Shown here: positions 49,014-59,656 of the stretch, in pieces
Numbering within the stretch: position 1 is the first letter of the stretch
Layout: each line of letters opens with the position of its first letter
DNA from: Bacteroidota bacterium
Lineage (GTDB): Bacteria; Bacteroidota; Bacteroidia; NS11-12g; UBA9320
Length of the DNA: 64,000 nucleotides
Assembly (NCBI GenBank): GCA_024679565.1
Contig: JAIBDD010000004.1
Location: 1-64,000, forward strand
Reading direction: 5' to 3'
Made by a program: the position numbers and the translations under genes
Notes under the pieces: generated by a model
The model's input: only the letters and a program-made list of their open reading frames with translations
Told to the model about the DNA's origin: nothing
The model's database searches: none

Positions 49014-50504
49014 ATGAAATTATTGAATTTAAGAGTCACAATTGCCGTCGCTATTTGTGTTTGTAGTATTAGCCTTTTTGGCCAATCTTTCGATGGGTAT
49101 GCGCTGTATAACCTTCAAAACAACAAAACAACGTATATGATTGACAAGGATGGCAATATTGCACATTCTTGGGATTGCAATGTCAACTGTAATTATGCAG
49201 TTGCGCTAACAGACGAGGGTAATCTTGTGAGAGGCGGCGTATATGGAAGCAACAAGCTAAATGGTGCTGCCATTGGTGGTATGATTCAAGAGTACGATAA
49301 AGACGCCAATTTAGTTTGGGAGTTTGTGTATTCTAACGACAGCCAGGTGTCTCACCACGATTTTTGCTTAATGCCAAATGGTAATGTGTTAATGACGGCA
49401 TGGGAAGTAAAAACCGCTGCAGAACTTACTGCTGCTGGCTATAATGGCAGTGCAAGTGGATGGCCAACACATATTATCGAAGTAGAACAAGATGGTTCGG
49501 GAGGTAAAATTGTATGGGAGTGGCATATATGGGATCATTTTATTCAGGATTTCGACAAAGACAAAAACAACTTTGGTGTTGTTGCAGATCATCCAGAACT
49601 TATGGATGTTAATGCCGTGACGGTAAGCCGCAGAGGTGGTGATTGGTTTCATGTAAATGGGATTGACTACAATGCGGATTTAGACCAAATCGTTTTTTCT
49701 TCTCGATTTGCAAGTGAGATCTTTATCATTGATCACAGCACAACAACGACAGAAGCTGCGTCTCATTCAGGGGGCAACTCGGGTAAAGGAGGCGATTTCT
49801 TGTATCGATGGGGGAATCCAGCGAACTACGGATCTTCGGACAATCAGCAAATTCCAGGCCCAGTGCACGACCCTCGATGGATAAAGGATGGACGACCCAA
49901 CGCTGGCTATATTCAATTTTTTAACAACCAAGGCGCAGGCTCAAAATCGTCAGCTGTCGATGCGATAAACCCTAAACGTGATGGATATAATTATAGCTGG
50001 GATGGTACCAAGAATGAACCAAGTGAAAAGGACTGGCGACATGAATGTGCTGATTATGCCGACGGGCAATCTGCAAGTGATAGAATGACTAATGGAAATA
50101 TATTCGTCGCACTTTCACGTGAATACATGTATGAAGCTGATTCTACCGGTAAGGTAATTTGGCAATACAATGCTAGCCCGGCAAAGGCTTTTAGATATGA
50201 ATGTGCACATCCAGCGGTTTGGGCTCTACTTGGGTCAAATGGCTGCGGTACAGCATCGATTAAGAATATGAAGGCAAACGCCGTTACTGTGTTTCCAAAT
50301 CCTTCAACAGGCATGTATACGATAACTGGATTGGAAGACGAATCGGGGTACTCGGTTTTGGTTACAGATAATGTAGGGCGAAGCATAAATGTTGCTATGT
50401 CAAACAGCCAATTGGATTTGTCTGGTTTTGCCAAAGGACAATACTTCATCATCGTAAATCTTAACGACGGACAGACGTTCGCTAAAAAAGTAATTCTGAA
50501 TTAA
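49014..50504 (+). CDS. Aryl-sulfate sulfotransferase family secreted protein with T9SS type A domain
   Basis: Signal peptide; YMIDKDGNIAHSW, VSHHDFCLMPNGNVLMTAWE, HVNGIDYNADLDQIVFSSR; C-terminal VFPNPSTGMYTITG...KKVILN. Confidence 0.8.
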   Translation: MKLLNLRVTIAVAICVCSISLFGQSFDGYALYNLQNNKTTYMIDKDGNIAHSWDCNVNCNYAVALTDEGNLVRGGVYGSNKLNGAAIGGMIQEYDKDANLVWEFVYSNDSQVSHHDFCLMPNGNVLMTAWEVKTAAELTAAGYNGSASGWPTHIIEVEQDGSGGKIVWEWHIWDHFIQDFDKDKNNFGVVADHPELMDVNAVTVSRRGGDWFHVNGIDYNADLDQIVFSSRFASEIFIIDHSTTTTEAASHSGGNSGKGGDFLYRWGNPANYGSSDNQQIPGPVHDPRWIKDGRPNAGYIQFFNNQGAGSKSSAVDAINPKRDGYNYSWDGTKNEPSEKDWRHECADYADGQSASDRMTNGNIFVALSREYMYEADSTGKVIWQYNASPAKAFRYECAHPAVWALLGSNGCGTASIKNMKANAVTVFPNPSTGMYTITGLEDESGYSVLVTDNVGRSINVAMSNSQLDLSGFAKGQYFIIVNLNDGQTFAKKVILN

Positions 50505-50511
50505 GACTTCA

Positions 50512-52752
50512 ATGAGATTCTTAGTTCTTGTATCATTTTTACTTACGACATTGGGTCATATGGCTCATGCTCAGAGTGATTTTTATGATATCAATGAAAT
50601 AAGAAATGTGCGGCTCTATTTTCAACAACCCAACTGGGACGCCTTACTAGACAGTTTATACGTTGACGGAAAGGAAGAACGCATACATGCTTCAGTAGTT
50701 GTTGACGGGGTACGGTTTGACAGCGTTGGTGTGCGCTACAAGGGGTTTAGTTCTGTAAGTACAGAGCGTAAGAAAAACCCGTTCAACATAAAATTAGATT
50801 ACGTCAAGAATCAATCGTATCAAGGCTATGAAAAAATTAAGCTGAGTAATGTTATTCAAGACCCTTCGTTTGTTCGAGAAGCACTCTCCTATGAAATCGC
50901 TAGGAATTATATGGAGGCTTCCAAGGCAAATTTTGCCAATGTTTTTATAAATGATACGTTTTGGGGTGTATATACCAATGTGGAGGCGGTGAATAAGCAA
51001 TTTTTGGCCGATAGGTTTTCATCTAAAGAAAATGCCTTGTTCAAAGGAAACCCGGAGGATTTAGACCTCAATGGCGAAAACAGTAACTTAAACAACTTGT
51101 ATGGGTTAGATTCTTCGAGATATTACCATCTCTATGACTTAAAATCAGATGCAGGCTGGGGTAATTTAATGACGCTTATGTCTGTTTTAAATGATTCGGT
51201 TGAGTTATTGGAAGATATATTAAACATGGATCAGACGCTTTGGATGCATGCCTTCAACTATACCTTCGTGAATTATGATAGTTACATAGGGTATGCCCAA
51301 AACTATTATCTATACCAAAACGATAATGGCCAGTTTTATCCTATACTCTGGGATCTAAACCAGTCGTTCGGTAGTTTTAGACTGACAGACGCATCCACAT
51401 TTTTTAGAGGATTTTCGGTTAATGAAGCTCAAACGGTTGATCCTTTGACGCATCTGAATAGCTTTTCTGTTCACCCGCGACCACTCCTTCGCCAACTGCT
51501 TTCAAACGATAAGTATAAAAGGATGTATTTGGCACACATTCGTACCATGGTGGAAGAATACATGTCAAATGATTTGTATTACGAACGGGCAACCGCAATC
51601 CAACAACTAATTCAAAACTATGTATTTCTGGACGAAAACAAATTTTACACCAATGCTGATTTTACCAATAATTTGGAGGTTACGGTCAAAGATTTAGTTG
51701 AATATCCAGGGATTAAAGACCTCATGTCTGGAAGGCAGATGTATTTACAAACGTATCCTGGGGTAGCCGGACATCCATTGTTAGATAATGAGGCGCTCAT
51801 AGAGGTAGTGCCCGACAGCATAGATATTACCGTAGAGGTAGATTTAAGCACCCGCGTGTTTCTGTACTATAGGAGCAACAAGAATAACAAATTTGTATTG
51901 GCAAACATGTTTGATGATGGGCTACACAACGACGGCAGTAACAACGACAATGTTTATGGCGTAAGAATATCCAGCTCAGAAATAAAGGACTATTATTTTT
52001 ATGCCGAGAATGATTCATCCGGGGCATTTCTGCCAAAGAGGGCCGCACATAATTACTTTTCGGTTTCTTCAGATATGGCATTGGTGATCAACGAAATTTG
52101 TGCCAGTAATGGGTCTATAATAGCAGATGAAAATGGCGATTTTGACGATTGGGTAGAACTGTATAATACAAGTGGAGGCACTATCGATCTTACTGGTTTT
52201 TACCTATCTGATGATTTTGCCAATCTCAGTAAGTGGCCGTTACCATCAATACGCATTGATCCGTCGGGGTATGCACTTTGTTGGTTAGACGATGAAGTGG
52301 AAGAGGGCAGTATGCATGCTAACTTCAAACTATCCGCTTCAGGAGAATCGTTGTATCTCTCAAATACACAAGGTGAAATTATTGATGAAGTAACTTTTGG
52401 ACCGCAAACTACCGATAAAAGTTATGGACGTATAGCCAATGGCATTGGAGGTTTTGTGGAGAATACACCAACCCCAAACGAGGAAAATATCTCATCTGCA
52501 AACGCTCAAAATACCCTAAACTACGTGTTGTATCCCAACCCTTCTGAAAACGCAGTGCGCTTGCTGTTTAGCCACAAAACGTCTGGAAAAATTGACATAC
52601 GTAATGTGAACGGAAGCCAGGTGAACAGGCAAGCGAATATTGCTAATGCCTGGACATGGAACTATGATGTTTCTGAAATGGTGAAAGGGATATATTTTTT
52701 AACCGTTACAACAGATGGCACGGTGCTAACCAAAAAATTCATAATAAATTGA
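50512..52752 (+). CDS. CotH kinase family secreted protein with lamin-tail domain and T9SS type A domain
   Basis: GVRYKGFSSVSTERKKNPFNIKLDY, AQNYYLYQNDNGQFYPILWDLNQSFG; LTD VINEICASNGSIIADENGDFDDWVELYN; C-terminal LYPNPSENAVRLLF. Confidence 0.88.
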   Translation: MRFLVLVSFLLTTLGHMAHAQSDFYDINEIRNVRLYFQQPNWDALLDSLYVDGKEERIHASVVVDGVRFDSVGVRYKGFSSVSTERKKNPFNIKLDYVKNQSYQGYEKIKLSNVIQDPSFVREALSYEIARNYMEASKANFANVFINDTFWGVYTNVEAVNKQFLADRFSSKENALFKGNPEDLDLNGENSNLNNLYGLDSSRYYHLYDLKSDAGWGNLMTLMSVLNDSVELLEDILNMDQTLWMHAFNYTFVNYDSYIGYAQNYYLYQNDNGQFYPILWDLNQSFGSFRLTDASTFFRGFSVNEAQTVDPLTHLNSFSVHPRPLLRQLLSNDKYKRMYLAHIRTMVEEYMSNDLYYERATAIQQLIQNYVFLDENKFYTNADFTNNLEVTVKDLVEYPGIKDLMSGRQMYLQTYPGVAGHPLLDNEALIEVVPDSIDITVEVDLSTRVFLYYRSNKNNKFVLANMFDDGLHNDGSNNDNVYGVRISSSEIKDYYFYAENDSSGAFLPKRAAHNYFSVSSDMALVINEICASNGSIIADENGDFDDWVELYNTSGGTIDLTGFYLSDDFANLSKWPLPSIRIDPSGYALCWLDDEVEEGSMHANFKLSASGESLYLSNTQGEIIDEVTFGPQTTDKSYGRIANGIGGFVENTPTPNEENISSANAQNTLNYVLYPNPSENAVRLLFSHKTSGKIDIRNVNGSQVNRQANIANAWTWNYDVSEMVKGIYFLTVTTDGTVLTKKFIIN

Positions 52753-52757
52753 AAATC

Positions 52758-53987
52758 ATGATTAAATCTATTTATGTACTCGCATTTGTGCTTATTCAGT
52801 CATTGGCCATGAGTCAATCCATTACAAATTATACAACGGTTGATGGACTACCAGATAATGACGTAACGTGTTTGGTACATGATGGAAATGGAACAATGTG
52901 GTTTGGCACACAAAAGGGAGTAGCAGCGTTTGATGGGGTTAATTGGGTTACCTATACGACAGAGTCTGACTCAGCCATACCACAAGATGCCATTACGGCT
53001 ATTGCGATAGGGAATAACAGTGATATTTGGATTGGAACAGATGCAGGAGCTGCGGTGTATGATGGGAGTGAATGGAAAGCATTTACTACTACTGATGGAC
53101 TTGGTAGCAATCGTATAAATCATATCGCAACAATGTCGAATGGAGACATTTGGTTTTCTGAATTTAATGGAGCCACGAAATATGATGGTATTACTTTCAA
53201 AGCGTATAGCAACTCTGATGGTCTTCCATTTGGTGGGGTTGTAAAAATAGCTGAAGACAACAATGGAGATATTTTGATGTGTACGGGCTTAGGCGGTCTT
53301 GTAACGTTTGACGGTACAAATTTTACGGCATACTCAACTGCTGAAGGTTTAGTGAGTAAAAACACAACGTCTTTAGCTATAGACGCTCAAGGAAATAAGT
53401 GGATAGGCACAGCAAAAGGAGTTACTGTCCTTAATTCATCTAATCAATGGGTAACCAATCACACACAAATGCTGGAAATTCCTAAGCCAGATACCTTAAA
53501 TCCTGTTGAAGATGTTGCAATCGACAAGTTTGGTACTGTTTGGGTTGGAATCTATGTAGACTATTTAGTAACGGTAGGAGGTGTTGCTTACTTAGACAAT
53601 GGGAACTGGACTACAATCGACGCTTCAGACGGTCTCGTCGGACCTACAATTCGTAAAATCGCATTAGATGGCAGGGGCAATCTGTGGGTTGGAACAAGCA
53701 GTGGTATCTCAAGAATTGATAATCCTAGTACAGCTAGTTTGTTGGAAGTAAGGGACATACGATTTGGGGTATACCCGAATCCGGCGAGATCATATGTGAC
53801 CGTTTCTTTTGATAAAGTCATGGATGAAACTACCGATATTTTGGTACTGAACAACATGGGGCAGGTCGTTAAATCAGGGCAAGTAAAAATGGGGGCGAAC
53901 AGTTATTCATTTGACATGTTGGATGAAAAACCTGGGCTTTATTTTGTTGTTTTTAACGGCTTACATAAAAAACTTTTTGTTAAGTAA
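52758..53987 (+). CDS. Secreted two-component-regulator-type beta-propeller with T9SS type A domain
   Basis: TVDGLPDNDVTCLVHDGNGTMWFGTQKGVAAFDG repeats; C-terminal VYPNPARSYVTVSF; no kinase. Confidence 0.85.
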   Translation: MIKSIYVLAFVLIQSLAMSQSITNYTTVDGLPDNDVTCLVHDGNGTMWFGTQKGVAAFDGVNWVTYTTESDSAIPQDAITAIAIGNNSDIWIGTDAGAAVYDGSEWKAFTTTDGLGSNRINHIATMSNGDIWFSEFNGATKYDGITFKAYSNSDGLPFGGVVKIAEDNNGDILMCTGLGGLVTFDGTNFTAYSTAEGLVSKNTTSLAIDAQGNKWIGTAKGVTVLNSSNQWVTNHTQMLEIPKPDTLNPVEDVAIDKFGTVWVGIYVDYLVTVGGVAYLDNGNWTTIDASDGLVGPTIRKIALDGRGNLWVGTSSGISRIDNPSTASLLEVRDIRFGVYPNPARSYVTVSFDKVMDETTDILVLNNMGQVVKSGQVKMGANSYSFDMLDEKPGLYFVVFNGLHKKLFVK

Positions 53988-54305
53988 TCTGACACGTAGA
54001 AGAGAGGGATGTTGCACAATACAAAGTTTGCGCCCTTTACTTTCTTGTAAGTAAATTGCCAGTTGATTCCTGCATTTTCTGACAACTAAACCAGTACGCT
54101 TTGGATCGTTTTGATTCAAACAATGGCGTGTTTGAGCGGTCTTCCAGTTAGGGCCAAAGCTGCATTTTGTAGTAATATCCTCTCTGCAAGGGCAAAAATG
54201 CCAATTAGTCAATCGTGAATGCCTTGATATTTAGAGATTCACACTCAATATGTAGCATTACTGTCAGCATATGGTCATGGCCAACATTTTCATGTTTAAT
54301 TTGTT

Positions 54306-54313
54306 ATTTTTGA
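54306..54313 (+). promoter_or_regulatory. -7 element TATTTTTG upstream of the 54375 CDS
   Basis: Matches TAnnTTTG. Confidence 0.35.
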
Positions 54314-54374
54314 TAACCTCGGAAACTGCGCGTTTTCAGGTGTAGTAGCAAGTTTAGTTGAAAGTATTAGTATT

Positions 54375-57300
54375 ATGGAAAAGGCATATTACCAAAATCA
54401 TTTTTTCTCTCGTCGAAAGACCAATATGAGAAATGTTTTCAAAATGTTTGTGTTGGTATTCTTAGGAATATTTATGCAAACAGGAAACCTAAGTCACGCA
54501 CAAAGTTCCAACAAAGGAACTGAGTTTTGGATTGGATTTCCGAATCATGCAGAAGGCACTCAGGCTGGGTTATATCTGTATATCACCGGTGACTCTAATT
54601 CTACGGGTACTGTTTCTGTGCCAGGACAAAGTTGGTCGTCTACTTTCAGTGTCACCGCCAACAGCATGACATTGGTCGCTGTTCCTTCAAGTGTTGCTTA
54701 CATGAGTTGCTCGGATTGTATTGAAGACAAGGGTATAAAAGTGTCAACGAACAAAAAAGTGGTTGTGTATTCACACATTTATAGACAGTACAGGTCAGAT
54801 GCTACACTTGTACTACCAACAAGAACCTTAGGAAAGAAATATTATTGCATGTCTTACGAGCAGCTATGGACTTCAGAACGTTCGCAGTTTATGGTTATCG
54901 CTGCTAAAGATGATACGAAAGTTAAGATTACTCCTTCAGTAGCTTTAAGAAAAGCGACAGGTGGAACACATGCTCCAGGTACACCATTTGAAGTTACTTT
55001 AGACGCAGGAGAATGTTACCAAGGACGTGCAAACTCATCAGGGTCTAACGAAGATGTTTCTGGAACATTGATTGAAGTAATCGATACAGGGTCTACAGCA
55101 AATTGTCGAACAGTTGCCGTTTTTTCTGGTAGTTCTGGAACCCATTTAGGATGTAATAACAGATGGCAAAATTCACGTGACAACTTATACCAACAAATGT
55201 ATCCAACTAAGTCGTGGGGCCAGCGTTTTATAACCGTTCCGTTTAAAGGAATGAATGGTGACGATATTAGAATTTTAGCATCTGAAGACAATTCAACTGT
55301 AACGGTAATTAACAAAACAGGTGCTCCAAACAATTATTATTTGGATAAAGGAGAGCACTATAGTTTAGAAGACGTTAAAGAAGAAAAGTATATTATCTGT
55401 GACAAGCCAATCATGGTTGCGCAATACCAGCAGTCACAACGATGTAACAGTAATAATACAGGTGACCCATCCATGACGATTCTCAATCCGATTGAGCAAA
55501 CACTAAACAATATCACTGTGTATTCTTCAGAATATGAAGATATAAATTCACATTACATCAATGTCATAATCCCTTCTGCAGGCGTTGGGAGTTTTAGGAT
55601 TGACGGTAAGACTGCCAGTTTTACCAAAGTTGCCAAGTATCAAACCTATTCATTCGCACAAATTTCAGTGACCAAAGGTAACCATGCGATGAGTTCAGAT
55701 GTTGGTTTTAACGCCGTTGCATATGGTTTCGGTAGATATGAAAGCTATGGGTATTCTGCTGGCGCAAACGTAAAAGATTTGACAGCAGTTGCCGAGTTAG
55801 AAAATTCTGCAAAAACTGATGAAATTACACTTTGCCTAGGCCAAGAAGCTTCGTTTAAAGGGAGTGCAGAATATTCTGCAAAAAGTTGGCATTGGGACTT
55901 TGGTGATGGTGATACCTCTACCACTCAAAGCCCGAAGCATACCTACGCAGACACTGGATTGTATGAGGTAAAACTAAAGGTGTATAAACCGGCGGATGAC
56001 GGGTGCTCTATTTATGATTCTTCTGTTTTGGAAGTTAGAGTTAATGCTCCTCCCACTGCACGAATCCACTATGATGTATTGTGTGAAGACATGTCAATAC
56101 GTTTCGAAGATTCCACCATTGTGCCTTTCGGTGAAACCCAGTTGTTTAGTCAATTTACATTCCATGACAACAAAAGTGTATATGCCAAATTTGCAAATAG
56201 AACGTACGACAGTTCAGACAAATATTACATACGGTTAATAGCAGGTACCGAAAACCAATGTCGAGATACATTTATTGATTCCATATTTATCAGTCCAACA
56301 CCGGTCGCGTCATTTAACATTGACAATGCATGTAGTTTAGATACCTCAGAATTTACAAATACAAGTTCTGTAAAAATTGGTGGATTAGCCTCTTATAAAT
56401 GGTATTTTGGTGATGGTGATTCAAGCACTGTAGGCTCACCTAAACACTTCTACCAAGATTCAGGTACTTATGCTATCCAATTAGATATTGTAAGCGATAG
56501 TGGCTGTACAGCTTCAGCCTTTGATACTATTATTAAGTATGAGCAATATTCTATTGATTTTGCTTATGCCGATACGTGTGCAGGTTTGACTGTTGATTTA
56601 GTCAATATCTCAGCAAGTCAGGGTGGATCTTTGCAAAACTGGAAGTGGAAATTCCACGATGGAACTATAGCTACCTCAAAAGACACGGCGTACAAATATG
56701 CTACCCCAGGTAATTATGATGTATGGTTGGTAGGTAGTTTGGATACTGTTTGTCGTGACTCAGTAATGCACACGATTACAGTTGATCCTAATATTTCTGC
56801 CGACTTTGGACTTACTTCAAGTTGCTTAGTCGATACGATTACGTTTACGAATACGTCGACTATGTCGGGTGGTGTAATGGCTGAATCGTATTGGGATTTT
56901 GATGATGGATTAACGTCAACACAAGATACAGCTAAAGTGAAATACGCTTCAAAAGGGTCTAAAGATATTGAGTTAATTGCAGTTACCGACCAGGGTTGTA
57001 GAGATACGGCTACCTTGTCTATTATGATATATGATCCGACCATAATTGGATTTAATATCCCTAACATTTGTCAAAATACAGATGCGGAAATTGCCGCTAT
57101 CCTAGATTTGGATGGGGACTCCGTGAAGACTTGGGATTGGACAGCTGAGGGCACGACTTATACAACAGATACAGTTAAGATTAACAAAGCGAATACAGGC
57201 CGATATGAAGTGACGTTAGACATTGTTACCAAGTTTAATTGTAAAATCAGTCATTTGGATTCGTTTAATATCTATGCAACACCAGTTGCTGATTTCACAG

Positions 57301-58559
57301 TTGACCCTGTATGTATTGGCGAAGATTTGATACCGGTGAACACAAGTTCTATAGAAGCAGGAGAGTCAATTACTGGTTTTAATTGGTATTTAGACAATGT
57401 ATCTATGTCTACAGTTCAAAACCCGTCAATCCCAACAACCACTGTTGGAACAAACTCATTACGTTTGAATGTGACAAGCTCTACAGGATGTCCGGGATCA
57501 AAAATCGTGGATGTAGAGGTATATCCTAAACCAGTGCCTAGCTTTACATATAGAGACACGTGTTTTGGCGATAATACGACGTTTACATCTGGTTCTACTG
57601 TTTCAAGTGGCAGTATAACAAGTGAAGACTGGACATACGATGATGGCACAGTAACATCAGGTTCGGTTGTATCTAGGTTCTTAAATGCTCCGGCAGAGTA
57701 TTCTTTAAAGTTAGTGGCCACTTCTGGTTTTGGTTGTAAAGACTCCATTTCACGAAGTTTCTCTATTGCACCTTTACCAATGGTTGATATTGTTGCTGAC
57801 CCTATTTCAGGTTGCCAGCCATTATTGGTGAACTTTACAAATAATTCATCAATTGGTACAGGCACAATCACCGACTTTAACTTTGATTTTGGTGATGGAA
57901 ACTCGTCAACCACGATTAGTCCAAGTCATGTTTATCAAACGCCTGGATCATTTGTCGTTGTGATTGATGCGCTTAGTGCAGCTGGTTGTAGAGATACATT
58001 AACATTAGCAAACCCAATAGACGTGTTGCCAAAACCGGTGGCGTCTTTCACTTTTACACCTGAAGAGCCAAGTTTATTAGAGCCAGCAATACAGTTTGTA
58101 AACACCTCGTCGCCAGATGCGGTAACATTCAACTGGTTTATAACAGACGGAACGACGCACTCAGGACCAATTGTAGATCATACCTTGGAGCCAGGTGATT
58201 ACGTGGCAACTCTTGTGGCGATTGCGGCTAACGGATGTAGTGATACAGCTGAACAAAACATTCATGTGAAACTGGACTTCTTCTTACATGCACCAACAGC
58301 ATTCTCACCAAATGGTGACTTAATCAACGACTTGTTTGGTATTGATGGTATGGTGGCAGAAGTACAGGGGTATACGATGGAGATATTCAATACTTGGGGA
58401 GAACAAGTATTTTACTCTGACAACCCTATTGAAAAGTGGGATGGAACTGTAAATGGAAAAGAGACCCATACCGGTACGTATGTTTACATTGTACGGTATA
58501 GAAACATCGAAACAGACCGTTGGGAAACTATCAACGGTGTGCTTACTGTAGTGCGATAA
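54375..58559 (+). CDS. IgGFc-binding-like N-terminal domain plus PKD-like repeats, T9SS type B (CHU_C) protein
   Basis: GTEFWIGFPNHAEGTQAGLYLYITG; repeated WHWDFGDGDTSTTQSPKHTYADTGLYEVKLKV; C-terminal APTAFSPNGDLINDLFGIDGMVAEVQGYTMEIFNTWGEQVF. Confidence 0.9.
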   Translation: MEKAYYQNHFFSRRKTNMRNVFKMFVLVFLGIFMQTGNLSHAQSSNKGTEFWIGFPNHAEGTQAGLYLYITGDSNSTGTVSVPGQSWSSTFSVTANSMTLVAVPSSVAYMSCSDCIEDKGIKVSTNKKVVVYSHIYRQYRSDATLVLPTRTLGKKYYCMSYEQLWTSERSQFMVIAAKDDTKVKITPSVALRKATGGTHAPGTPFEVTLDAGECYQGRANSSGSNEDVSGTLIEVIDTGSTANCRTVAVFSGSSGTHLGCNNRWQNSRDNLYQQMYPTKSWGQRFITVPFKGMNGDDIRILASEDNSTVTVINKTGAPNNYYLDKGEHYSLEDVKEEKYIICDKPIMVAQYQQSQRCNSNNTGDPSMTILNPIEQTLNNITVYSSEYEDINSHYINVIIPSAGVGSFRIDGKTASFTKVAKYQTYSFAQISVTKGNHAMSSDVGFNAVAYGFGRYESYGYSAGANVKDLTAVAELENSAKTDEITLCLGQEASFKGSAEYSAKSWHWDFGDGDTSTTQSPKHTYADTGLYEVKLKVYKPADDGCSIYDSSVLEVRVNAPPTARIHYDVLCEDMSIRFEDSTIVPFGETQLFSQFTFHDNKSVYAKFANRTYDSSDKYYIRLIAGTENQCRDTFIDSIFISPTPVASFNIDNACSLDTSEFTNTSSVKIGGLASYKWYFGDGDSSTVGSPKHFYQDSGTYAIQLDIVSDSGCTASAFDTIIKYEQYSIDFAYADTCAGLTVDLVNISASQGGSLQNWKWKFHDGTIATSKDTAYKYATPGNYDVWLVGSLDTVCRDSVMHTITVDPNISADFGLTSSCLVDTITFTNTSTMSGGVMAESYWDFDDGLTSTQDTAKVKYASKGSKDIELIAVTDQGCRDTATLSIMIYDPTIIGFNIPNICQNTDAEIAAILDLDGDSVKTWDWTAEGTTYTTDTVKINKANTGRYEVTLDIVTKFNCKISHLDSFNIYATPVADFTVDPVCIGEDLIPVNTSSIEAGESITGFNWYLDNVSMSTVQNPSIPTTTVGTNSLRLNVTSSTGCPGSKIVDVEVYPKPVPSFTYRDTCFGDNTTFTSGSTVSSGSITSEDWTYDDGTVTSGSVVSRFLNAPAEYSLKLVATSGFGCKDSISRSFSIAPLPMVDIVADPISGCQPLLVNFTNNSSIGTGTITDFNFDFGDGNSSTTISPSHVYQTPGSFVVVIDALSAAGCRDTLTLANPIDVLPKPVASFTFTPEEPSLLEPAIQFVNTSSPDAVTFNWFITDGTTHSGPIVDHTLEPGDYVATLVAIAANGCSDTAEQNIHVKLDFFLHAPTAFSPNGDLINDLFGIDGMVAEVQGYTMEIFNTWGEQVFYSDNPIEKWDGTVNGKETHTGTYVYIVRYRNIETDRWETINGVLTVVR

Positions 58560-58598
58560 GTGTTTCTGATTAGACGTAGTTTCTTTCATCGTTTTATA

Positions 58599-58606
58599 TA
58601 ACTTTG
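58599..58606 (+). promoter_or_regulatory. -7 element TAACTTTG upstream of sucD
   Basis: Matches TAnnTTTG, 23 nt before ATG. Confidence 0.45.
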
Positions 58607-58629
58607 CCCGCTCAAACGGATAGCAAAAT

Positions 58630-59499
58630 ATGAGCGTTTTAGTCAACAAAGACTCAAAGATTATTGTTCAAGGTTTTACTGGTAGCGAAGGTACTTTCCA
58701 CGCTGGCCAGATGATTGAATATGGTACTCAAGTTGTAGGTGGTGTTACACCAGGTAAAGGTGGTCAAACACATCTTGACAAACCAGTATTTAACACGGTT
58801 GCCGATGCTGTAAATGCAACAAATGCTGATGTAAGTATAATCTTTGTTCCACCAGCTTTTGCGGCTGATGCCATAATGGAAGCGGCAGATGCTGGTATCA
58901 AAGTAATCGTTTGTATTACCGAAGGAATCCCAACAAAAGACATGATTACAGTTAAAGCGTATTTAAGCGATAAGGACTGTAGAATGGTTGGCCCTAATTG
59001 CCCTGGAGTGATGACTGCAGGAGAGGCAAAGGTTGGTATAATGCCGGGGTTCATATTTGAACCAGGACGAATAGGTATTGTATCAAAGTCAGGTACACTA
59101 ACATATGAGGCCGTTGACCAGATTACAAAAGCGGGTCTTGGTCAGTCTACTGCAATTGGAATTGGTGGTGATCCAATTATTGGAACATCCACTAAAGAAG
59201 CGGTTGAATTATTAATGAACGACCCCGAAACTGATGGCATCATTATGATTGGTGAGATTGGTGGAAGTATGGAAGCTGATGCAGCGCGTTGGATTAAAGA
59301 AAATGGTACAAAGCCTGTGGTTGGGTTTATTGCTGGTGAAACAGCGCCTAAAGGACGTAGAATGGGCCATGCCGGTGCGATTGTTGGAGGTAAAGATGAT
59401 ACTGCTGCAGCTAAAAAAGCGATCATGAGAGATTGTGGTATTCATGTGGTAGACTCACCTGCTCATATCGGCATAAAAATGGCTGAAGTGCTTAGCTAG
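58630..59499 (+). CDS. sucD: Succinate-CoA ligase alpha subunit
   Basis: [57 protein letters not shown]. Confidence 0.97.
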   Translation: MSVLVNKDSKIIVQGFTGSEGTFHAGQMIEYGTQVVGGVTPGKGGQTHLDKPVFNTVADAVNATNADVSIIFVPPAFAADAIMEAADAGIKVIVCITEGIPTKDMITVKAYLSDKDCRMVGPNCPGVMTAGEAKVGIMPGFIFEPGRIGIVSKSGTLTYEAVDQITKAGLGQSTAIGIGGDPIIGTSTKEAVELLMNDPETDGIIMIGEIGGSMEADAARWIKENGTKPVVGFIAGETAPKGRRMGHAGAIVGGKDDTAAAKKAIMRDCGIHVVDSPAHIGIKMAEVLS

Positions 59500-59523
59500 A
59501 AAATATTTAGAAAATATTATACG

Positions 59524-59552
59524 GCCCAACTCTCACCAGTTGGGCTTTTTTT
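59524..59552 (+). terminator. Rho-independent terminator after sucD
   Basis: GCCCAACT-CTCACC-AGTTGGGC followed by T7. Confidence 0.9.
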
Positions 59553-59656
59553 ATATTTCTGATTTAACCATAAACAGCTTAAACCTTATCTATTTTTTTG
59601 ATTTATATTCGTAACAAGCTACTATCCAAAACTAAAATTTACGAATATCTAATGTT

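Noticed and set aside
57416-57913. 165-aa minus-strand ORF
   Set aside because: Antisense to the PKD repeats of the 54375 protein; no motif or start context.
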